Part shown: piece by piece, positions 1-4,688 of the stretch
Layout: each line of letters starts with the position of its first letter
How positions within the stretch are numbered: the first letter of the stretch is position 1
Assembly (NCBI GenBank): GCA_964509505.1
Contig: CAZDYP010000185.1
Span: forward strand, 1-9,403
Direction: 5' to 3'
DNA length: 9,403 nt
From: CAZDYP01 sp964509505
GTDB taxonomy: Bacteria; Chloroflexota; Anaerolineae; JACRMK01
Program-made: the position numbers and the translations under genes
The notes under the pieces: model-generated
What the model was told of the DNA's origin: nothing
Seen by the model: only the letters and a program-made list of their open reading frames with translations
The model's database searches: none

Positions 1-199
1 GCGCGTCGCGTCCCACGCGCCCCAGCAGCGAAACCGTTGCGCCGAGTCGCGCGGCCGCGACGGCTTGATTTGCGCCCTTGCCGCCCGGCGCGGTATGAAA
101 CGAGTGACCCGTGATAGTTTCGCCGGGCTTGGGCAAACGGGGGGCGCGCACAATCAAATCCATGTTGATGCCGCCGAGCACCATGAGAGAAGCGGGCAT
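1..199 (-). CDS. rbsK: Ribokinase / PfkB-family sugar kinase, N-terminal part (runs off the window)
   Basis: Carbohydrate kinase of the PfkB/ribokinase family; a ribokinase phosphorylates D-ribose with ATP to ribose-5-phosphate in the cytoplasm. Only the first 66 codons are present and the gene continues beyond base 1. Visible features are the opening beta strand with GGINMDLIVRAP (residues 9-20), the PxPGET motif (residues 23-28) and GGKGANQAVAAARLG (residues 39-53), where the GGKGxN stretch is the family's N-terminal signature next to the sugar site. The ATG at 197-199 is preceded, on its own strand, by GGGAG at 206-210, a reasonable ribosome binding site. The gene diverges from the oxidase gene and has its own promoter candidate at 250-278. 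The N-terminus matches ribokinases better than fructokinases, but the substrate cannot be proven without the C-terminal half, so the symbol is provisional. Confidence 0.85.
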   Translation of the reverse strand, partial: MPASLMVLGGINMDLIVRAPRLPKPGETITGHSFHTAPGGKGANQAVAAARLGATVSLLGRVGRDA

Positions 200-205
200 A
201 GTAAA

Positions 206-245
206 CTCCCGAAACGTGATACGTGAACCGTGATTGGTGATTGAA
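206..245. repeat. Degenerate GTGAT/GTGAA word repeat in the ribokinase leader
   Basis: The plus strand carries the near-repeated words CGTGATACGTGAACCGTGAT and then TGGTGATTG: about four imperfect copies of a 7-9 base unit. It lies between the candidate promoter and the start codon of the ribokinase gene, so it would be transcribed as part of the leader. No coding content is seen. It may be a decayed member of a dispersed simple-repeat family; an operator role is possible but unsupported. Confidence 0.4.
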
Positions 246-249
246 TGCG

Positions 250-278
250 ATTATAACGCACGTACGCAAAGGCGTCAT
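250..278 (-). promoter_or_regulatory. Candidate sigma-70-type promoter of the ribokinase gene
   Basis: Read on the minus strand, 250-255 is a perfect TATAAT. Seventeen bases upstream of it (273-278) lies ATGACG, which matches four of six bases of TTGACA. Transcription would begin near 243, giving a leader of about 45 bases before the ribokinase ATG at 199. The leader contains a run of GTGAT-type words (206-245) that belongs to a repeat family rather than to an obvious operator. Confidence 0.55.
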
Positions 279-288
279 TCAGAAACCT

Positions 289-369
289 ACTCAACACAAA
301 GACACTCAGCAGCACAAAGAGCACAAAGGCTTTGCGTCTTTGTGAAATCTTCGTGTCTTCGTGTTGAGT
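289..369. repeat. 81-bp imperfect palindromic element between the divergent genes
   Basis: The outer arms at 289-305 and 353-369 are inverted copies of ACTCAACACAAAGACAC that match at 16 of 17 positions. The inner part continues the symmetry imperfectly: CACAAAG words on the left, CTTTGCGTCTTTGTG on the right. The whole element can fold into one long hairpin. It holds no credible reading frame and no transposase is nearby, so it resembles a small non-autonomous palindromic repeat. It lies upstream of both divergent genes. Confidence 0.7.
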
Positions 370-405
370 AAGTCAGTGTAACCGCGCTCGCTCGCAGACT
401 ACATC

Positions 406-434
406 TTGACAGCGCAGTCTGGCCTATCTCGTAA
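406..434 (+). promoter_or_regulatory. Weak promoter candidate for the lactone oxidase gene
   Basis: A perfect TTGACA lies at 406-411, but the best-spaced -10 (TCGTAA at 429-434, 17-base spacer) is poor. A start near 441 would give a leader of about 43 bases with the ribosome binding site at 475-478. The TTG inside this hexamer is the first possible start codon of the open frame; reading it as a -35 box fits better than reading it as a translation start. Confidence 0.25.
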
Positions 435-483
435 CGACACTCTATCGGCGCGTAACGCGAGTGACACATCCAAAGGGACAGCG

Positions 484-1692
484 ATGACAACTTGGCAAAA
501 TTGGTCGAACAGTGTAGCGTGTGAACCACAGGCAATCATAACACCACAAAGTGAAATCGGGTTACTTGAGGTGGTACGACGCGCCAAGCATGATCGCCAT
601 ACCGTGCGCGTCGTCGGCACAGGGCATTCGTTTGTGCCGTTGTGCGCGACGGCTGGGGTGTTGCTTTCACTCGATGGGTTGCAAGGTGTTGTCTCAACCG
701 ATGCAACGCTGAAACGCGCGACGGTATGGGGCGGTACGAAGATTTGGCAACTGGGCGAACCACTCCTTGCGGCAAGCTTAGCGCTGGAGAATCAAGGCGA
801 CATTGACAAGCAAGCCATCGCAGGAGCGATAAGCACAGGCACACATGGCACAGGGCATACACTCGGCAATATGTCCACACACGTCGTCGGTTTGCGGCTG
901 GTGCTGGCATCGGGCGATGTGCTTGAATGCGCTGCGACGCACGAGCCAGAAATATTCAAAGCGGCGCGTGTCTCGCTAGGCTTGTTGGGCATCATCTCAC
1001 AGGTGACATTGCAGACGTTGCCCGCCTATCGTTTGCATGAGCGCACATGGGTCGAGCCATTTGACGAGTGCATGGCGCGACTGGACGCGCACATTCACGC
1101 GACGCGCCACTTTGAATTTTTCTGGAGCCCGCGCGAAGATGCGTGCGCGCTAAAAGCGCTACAGCCTGTCAGCGACCCGCAAACCGAATTGACGCCTGCC
1201 CCCATGGCGGAGGGGCGACTCGCGCGTTACATGAAACCAGAGCGGATTGATTGGAGCTATCGCATCTTCCCCTCAGAGCGCACGCTGAAATTCAACGAGA
1301 TGGAATTCGCCGTGCCCGCAGAAGATGGTCCCGCTTGTGTGCGCGAGATTCGTCAGCTCATGCAAACGAAACATGCGGATGTTATTTGGCCCATTGAGTA
1401 CCGCACGCTGCATTCTGATGACATTCCGCTCAGCCCTGCGTATGGGCGTGAGACGGTGACGATTTCGATTCATCAAGCCGCAGAGTTGCCGCATCAAACA
1501 TTTTTCGCAGATGCAGAAGCCGTCTTTCGCAATCATCATGGTCGCCCGCATTGGGGTAAAATGCACTCACACACGGCGCGTGAGTTGCGCGACCTGTATC
1601 CGCTGTGGGATGACTTTCTTGGCGTGCGCGCGCAACTCGATCCGCATGGACGCTTTGCGAACGATTACCTGCGACGCCTGTTGGAATGGTAG
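484..1692 (+). CDS. FAD-dependent sugar-lactone/alditol oxidase (D-arabinono-1,4-lactone oxidase family)
   Basis: A 402-residue flavoprotein of the VAO/PCMH fold; the family oxidises aldonolactones (L-gulono-, D-arabinono-lactone) or alditols such as xylitol, using FAD and O2 or another acceptor. The N-terminal FAD domain shows VGTGHSF (G45-T46-G47-H48-S49). His48 lies where bacterial alditol oxidase binds FAD covalently, so covalent flavinylation is predicted. The second FAD loop is GAISTGTHGTG (residues 114-124). The C-terminal domain has the family's HWGK (356-359) followed by LDPHGRFANDYL. The open frame could begin at a TTG at 406, but ATG 484 has AAAGGGA five bases upstream and gives the usual N-terminus. 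No signal peptide or membrane segment is seen, so it is probably cytoplasmic. It lies divergent from a ribokinase, which hints at sugar metabolism, but the substrate cannot be read from sequence. Confidence 0.88.
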   Translation: MTTWQNWSNSVACEPQAIITPQSEIGLLEVVRRAKHDRHTVRVVGTGHSFVPLCATAGVLLSLDGLQGVVSTDATLKRATVWGGTKIWQLGEPLLAASLALENQGDIDKQAIAGAISTGTHGTGHTLGNMSTHVVGLRLVLASGDVLECAATHEPEIFKAARVSLGLLGIISQVTLQTLPAYRLHERTWVEPFDECMARLDAHIHATRHFEFFWSPREDACALKALQPVSDPQTELTPAPMAEGRLARYMKPERIDWSYRIFPSERTLKFNEMEFAVPAEDGPACVREIRQLMQTKHADVIWPIEYRTLHSDDIPLSPAYGRETVTISIHQAAELPHQTFFADAEAVFRNHHGRPHWGKMHSHTARELRDLYPLWDDFLGVRAQLDPHGRFANDYLRRLLEW

Positions 1693-1740
1693 AGCTGTAA
1701 TGTTTGATGAAGTGTGAAAAATCAATTCGGTCATGGCAGC

Positions 1741-1792
1741 GTAGGGCAAGTTTGCAACTTGCCCACGCGGACAAGTTAAAAACTTGTCCTAC
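1741..1792. repeat. Double-hairpin AAGTT/AACTT repeat upstream of the P-type ATPase gene
   Basis: There are two adjacent perfect hairpins. At 1744-1764 the arms are GGGCAAGTT and AACTTGCCC with loop TGC. At 1769-1789 the arms are GGACAAGTT and AACTTGTCC with loop AAA. The outer ends (GTAGGGCAAG at 1741 and CTTGTCCTAC ending at 1792) are also inverted copies. It is related to the 58-bp array at 3950-4113 on the other side of the ATPase gene. No T-run follows either hairpin, so it is not a typical terminator. Confidence 0.8.
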
Positions 1793-1812
1793 CCTTGCGT
1801 TGGGTGTATCTG

Positions 1813-3921
1813 ATGTCACAAACGATCGAAGTGCCTATCGCTGGCATGGATTGTACGGAATGCACGCAGCACGTGCAGAAAGCGATTGCCGCTTTGCCGG
1901 GCGTCAGCGCTTGCACGGTGTTGCTCGCGGCCGAGCGCGCAACGGTGACGCTTGATCCCGTGCGCGTGGACATGCCGACGATTCGCAGGGCTGTTGAGGC
2001 AGCGGGTTACTCCGTGCCTGCGCCGACGAAGACTGCCGCCGCACAACGCCATAAAGCTATGACGCTCGCGCAAAACGAGTTCACGCGTCGCGCGGTGACA
2101 CTGCTCGCGGTGGTGTTCAGCGTGATTTTGTTCGTCGTGGTCGTGGGCGAGTGGCTTGGCTTGTTCGAGGCGCTGACAACGCGCGTGCCATTGCCCATCG
2201 GCGTCGCGCTTGTCCTCAGCGGCGGCTATCCCGTGTTCGTCAACGTCATCCGCGCAGCGTTACGTCGGCAAATCATCGCGCACACGTTGATGTCGCTCGG
2301 CGTCGTCGCCGCGCTTGCCGTCGGAGAATGGGCGACGGCATTGGTCGTCGTGTTCTTCATGCGCGTCGGCGATTATGTCGAAACCTTCACCACAGAACGC
2401 GCGCGTCGCGCCATCAAAGATTTGACGGCGCTCGCGCCACAAACCGCGCGCGTCGAACGTGACGGCAACGAAGTGGAGCTACCGATTGCTGACGTGCGCG
2501 TGAATGACATCGTCATCGTGCGCCCCGGCGAGCGCATCCCCGTGGATGGCGTCGTCGTCGCAGGACAAGCCACCGTGAATCAGGCGGCGATCACAGGCGA
2601 GGCATTGCCCATCGAGATTAGCGCAGGCGCGAAGGTGTTCGCGGCGTCCATCGCGCAATTGGGCAGCGTGCGCGTACGCGTGACCCACGTGGGGCGCGAC
2701 ACGACGTTTGGGCGCGTCATTCAATTGGTCGAGGAAGCGGAAGCGCAACGCGCCAATGTGCAACAGTTCGCAGACAAATTCAGCGCGTACTATTTGCCTA
2801 TCGTTGCGAGCATCGCGTTGCTCACATTCATCGTGCGACGGGATCCGCTCGCCACAGCCGCCGTCCTCGTCGTCGCGTGTTCATGTTCGATTGCGTTGGC
2901 GACGCCTGTGGCGATGTTGGCAACGATTGGGGCGAGCGCCAAGCGAGGTTTGCTTATCAAAGGCGGCAAGTATCTCGAAGCATTGGCGCGCGCGGATGTG
3001 GTGCTGCTCGATAAGACAGGCACGCTCACGTTGGGGCAGCCGCGCATCACCGACATCATGTCGCTCAATGGGCTGAGTCACGATGAACTATTGTCCATCG
3101 CCGCCTCTGCCGAGCGTTATTCGGAGCATCCGCTAGCAGAGGCGTTGCGTGTGGCGGCGCGTGAACGCAACGTGGTGTTGTATGAGCCACAAACCTTCGA
3201 GGCGGCGCCAGGCATGGGTGTGCGCGCGACGGTGAATGAGCAGAAGGTTGTGATTGGCAATCGGCGGATATTGAATGACAAAAACCTGACAGGTTTTCAA
3301 AACTTGTCGGGTTTGGAGGAGCAAGGCAAGACGTTGTTGTGCATGATGGTTGACGATGAGCTCGTCGGCGCATTCGCTGTCGCGGATACGATTCGCCCTG
3401 AAGTGCCTGCGGCGGTTCGTGAATTACGCGCGTTAGGTGTGCGCCACATCGAGCTGCTGACAGGCGACCATGAGCGCGCGGCGGCGAACCTTGCGACACA
3501 AATCGGCATTACTTATCGCGCGAACTTGTTGCCCGCAGACAAAATCGCGCGCGTCAAAGAACTGCAAGCGCAGGGACATGTCGTTGTGATGGTGGGCGAC
3601 GGCGTGAACGATGCGCCTGCGTTAGCGCAAGCGCACATCGGGATTGCGCTGGGCGCGGCTGGCGCAGACATTGCCATCGAAGCGGCGCACATCGCGTTGA
3701 TGCGTGAGAATTGGTCGCTGGTGCCTGCCGTGTTCCGCAACGCGCGTCGCACGATGAATGTCGTGAAGCTGAATTTGATCCTCACAGCGCTTTACAACGT
3801 CGCGGGGCTCACGCTCGCCGCGGTGGGATTGTTGCCGCCCATCTTCGCGGCGGCGGCGCAGTCGTTGCCCGACTTAGGCATCATGGCGAACTCGGCGCGA
3901 TTGTTGCGGAGTGAACGGTGA
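1813..3921 (+). CDS. Heavy-metal-transporting P1B-type ATPase with Cys-Ser-Cys membrane motif
   Basis: A 702-residue membrane pump that couples ATP hydrolysis to metal-ion movement across the cytoplasmic membrane. An N-terminal HMA domain carries GMDCTEC (metal-binding C14 and C17). Membrane segments follow at about 94-118 and 125-147, with two further pairs around the actuator domain (ITGE) and a C-terminal pair. Catalytic motifs are DKTGT (phosphorylated Asp400), SEHPL (H439-P440, the P1B nucleotide-binding motif), GMGV, TGD and GDGVND (D596, D600). The transmembrane metal site is C356-S357-C358 instead of the usual Cys-Pro-Cys, so metal specificity is uncertain. ATG 1813 is preferred to an in-frame TTG at 1795, which lies beside the upstream repeat; the ribosome site is weak. 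A palindromic repeat at 3281-3314 encodes residues 491-501 in frame. No partner chaperone or metal regulator is in the window. Confidence 0.92.
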   Translation: MSQTIEVPIAGMDCTECTQHVQKAIAALPGVSACTVLLAAERATVTLDPVRVDMPTIRRAVEAAGYSVPAPTKTAAAQRHKAMTLAQNEFTRRAVTLLAVVFSVILFVVVVGEWLGLFEALTTRVPLPIGVALVLSGGYPVFVNVIRAALRRQIIAHTLMSLGVVAALAVGEWATALVVVFFMRVGDYVETFTTERARRAIKDLTALAPQTARVERDGNEVELPIADVRVNDIVIVRPGERIPVDGVVVAGQATVNQAAITGEALPIEISAGAKVFAASIAQLGSVRVRVTHVGRDTTFGRVIQLVEEAEAQRANVQQFADKFSAYYLPIVASIALLTFIVRRDPLATAAVLVVACSCSIALATPVAMLATIGASAKRGLLIKGGKYLEALARADVVLLDKTGTLTLGQPRITDIMSLNGLSHDELLSIAASAERYSEHPLAEALRVAARERNVVLYEPQTFEAAPGMGVRATVNEQKVVIGNRRILNDKNLTGFQNLSGLEEQGKTLLCMMVDDELVGAFAVADTIRPEVPAAVRELRALGVRHIELLTGDHERAAANLATQIGITYRANLLPADKIARVKELQAQGHVVVMVGDGVNDAPALAQAHIGIALGAAGADIAIEAAHIALMRENWSLVPAVFRNARRTMNVVKLNLILTALYNVAGLTLAAVGLLPPIFAAAAQSLPDLGIMANSARLLRSER
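3281..3314. repeat. In-frame palindromic repeat inside the P-type ATPase gene
   Basis: AAAACCTGACAGGTTTT (3281-3297) is a palindrome with perfect 8-base arms around a central A. It is followed at once by CAAAACTTGTCGGGTTT, a diverged inverted copy of the same word. The stretch is translated as NLTGFQNLSGL (residues 491-501), itself a doubled N-L-x-G pattern. It lies between the VIGNRR strand and the EEQGKT segment of the nucleotide-binding domain, where homologues usually have a variable loop. The frame is intact through it. Confidence 0.7.
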
Positions 3922-3949
3922 GCAATGAAATGAAACGCGCCCATGCAAT

Positions 3950-4113
3950 GTAGAGCAAGTTTTGAACTTGCTCCTGAGCGCCAGTTTCAAACTTGCCTTA
4001 CCTGTTTGTAGAGCAAGTTTTGAACTTGCTCCTAAGCGCCAGTTTCAAACTTGCCTTACCTGTTTGTAGAACAAGTTTTGAACTTGCTCCTAAGCGCCAG
4101 TTTCAAACTTGCC
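3950..4113. repeat. 58-bp tandem repeat array, nearly three copies
   Basis: Units begin at 3950, 4008 and 4066, an exact 58-base period; the third copy is truncated. Each has a hairpin with arms GAGCAAGTT and AACTTGCTC around TTG (one base differs in the third unit), then GCGCCAGTTTCAAACTTGCC and a CTTACCTGTTT spacer. Units one and two differ at a single position in the first 50 bases, implying recent duplication. The array lies between the convergent ends of the P-type ATPase gene and the small membrane-protein gene. It lacks distinct spacers, so it is not a CRISPR array. It is related to the double hairpin at 1741-1792. Confidence 0.9.
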
Positions 4114-4300
4114 CTCCATCGTTCGTGTTGCGCGCTTCTTCGGTGTTGGGTGATTCTTGTGGGGGCGGATTTTTTTGGCGGGCTGAACGCATGCGAATGA
4201 AATAGATTACGACCAGCAACGCCAAGAGCGCTTCGATGCCGAGAATAATCTCGTCAAACCATCCTGTGCCGCCCGCATGGAACAAGGGCGAAAAGTTCAT
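4103..4300 (-). CDS. Small single-pass membrane protein, function unknown
   Basis: A 65-residue frame that I do not recognise as a named family. It begins MNFSPLFHAGGTGWFDEIIL, has one hydrophobic helix at about residues 17-36, then a basic patch (RMRSARQK, residues 36-43) and a hydrophilic tail rich in Pro, Glu, Asn and Thr. The basic patch after the helix favours a cytoplasmic C-terminus. The ATG at 4298-4300 is chosen because the protein pattern begins there; the frame stays open upstream to 4624, but that extension looks like translated intergenic DNA. The ribosome binding site is not evident. The last codons and the TGA lie in the edge of the tandem repeat array, so the repeat apparently supplied or changed the C-terminus. 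Confidence 0.5.
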   Translation of the reverse strand: MNFSPLFHAGGTGWFDEIILGIEALLALLVVIYFIRMRSARQKNPPPQESPNTEEARNTNDGGQV

Positions 4301-4519
4301 GGCGAGAGCATAGCATCGGCAAGTGTCTGTGTCAATCATGTTACTCTGGCGATTGCGCACAACTTGAAAACACGCAGGGCTTTGAGGCTCTGCAGCTTTG
4401 AATCTCTCAAGCGATTGAAGAGGTGAATACTCAACCGGCCTCATGTCCACGCTGGGCTGTTTGGTTTCCTCACCGCGTGAACGAATATGAACGTGACGCC
4501 ACGATTGGGGATGCGTGTT

Positions 4520-4548
4520 TTGTCGTTTTCCTTGATTGATTGTATAAC
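4520..4548 (+). promoter_or_regulatory. Candidate promoter of the CHAT-SIR2 / STAND operon
   Basis: TTGTCG at 4520-4525 and TATAAC at 4543-4548 are separated by 17 bases, the ideal sigma-70 spacing, with four and five matches to the consensus hexamers. Transcription would start near 4555 and give a leader of about 130 bases containing the hairpin at 4607-4647. This is a pattern match only; the host's sigma-factor preferences are unknown. Confidence 0.35.
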
Positions 4549-4606
4549 CTAAGTCAGCACAGTGTGGTGCTTGTGTTGTCGCAAAGTGTTGACACAGCAA
4601 TCGCAT

Positions 4607-4647
4607 AACGCTCTCGCGCCACAAATTGTTCGTAGCGCGAGAGCGTT
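4607..4647 (+). promoter_or_regulatory. Strong stem-loop in the leader of the CHAT-SIR2 gene
   Basis: AACGCTCTCGCGC (4607-4619) and GCGCGAGAGCGTT (4635-4647) are perfect inverted repeats, a 13-bp stem around a 15-base loop. TCGTTTTGC follows, a short and interrupted T-rich tail. If it terminates transcription, it would do so 41 bases before the next start codon, which suggests attenuation of the operon. Alternatively it is a protein-binding inverted repeat in the DNA. The tail is too weak to call it an ordinary intrinsic terminator with confidence. Confidence 0.55.
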
Positions 4648-4688
4648 TCGTTTTGCAAAAGGCATGCTCTCATTAAGGAGGGAGAGGT

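Larger units (their letters stand above)
4301..4688. other. Gene-free region between the small membrane protein and the CHAT-SIR2 operon
   Basis: About 390 bases, visibly less GC-rich than the genes. I find no convincing reading frame in it. It holds a promoter candidate at 4520-4548, a perfect but unpaired TTGACA at 4589-4594, a 13-bp stem-loop at 4607-4647 and a strong ribosome binding site (AAGGAGG at 4675-4681) for the next gene. It also serves as the divergent upstream region of the minus-strand small membrane protein, for which I see no clear promoter. Confidence 0.6.

Noticed and set aside
406..483. A TTG start at 406 that would add 26 residues to the lactone oxidase
   Set aside because: The added residues are not of the family pattern, the TTG lies in a -35-like hexamer, and ATG 484 has a ribosome site and the expected N-terminus.
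1795..1812. A TTG start at 1795 for the P-type ATPase
   Set aside because: It directly abuts the hairpin repeat and adds only six residues before a normal HMA-domain start at ATG 1813.
3950..4113. CRISPR array
   Set aside because: The 58-base units are contiguous with no unique spacers and there are no cas genes in the window.
1741..4113. Composite transposon or insertion sequence around the ATPase gene
   Set aside because: No transposase, no clear target-site duplication and no long terminal inverted repeats; only short hairpin repeats are shared between the two sides.
4589..4609. TTGACA at 4589-4594 with CATAAC at 4604-4609 as a promoter
   Set aside because: The spacer is only 9 bases, far too short for a sigma-70 promoter; the upstream pair at 4520-4548 is better spaced.
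4301..4624. N-terminal extension of the small membrane protein to 173 residues
   Set aside because: The extra 108 residues look like translated intergenic DNA, with no motif, and they run across the operon's leader hairpin region.
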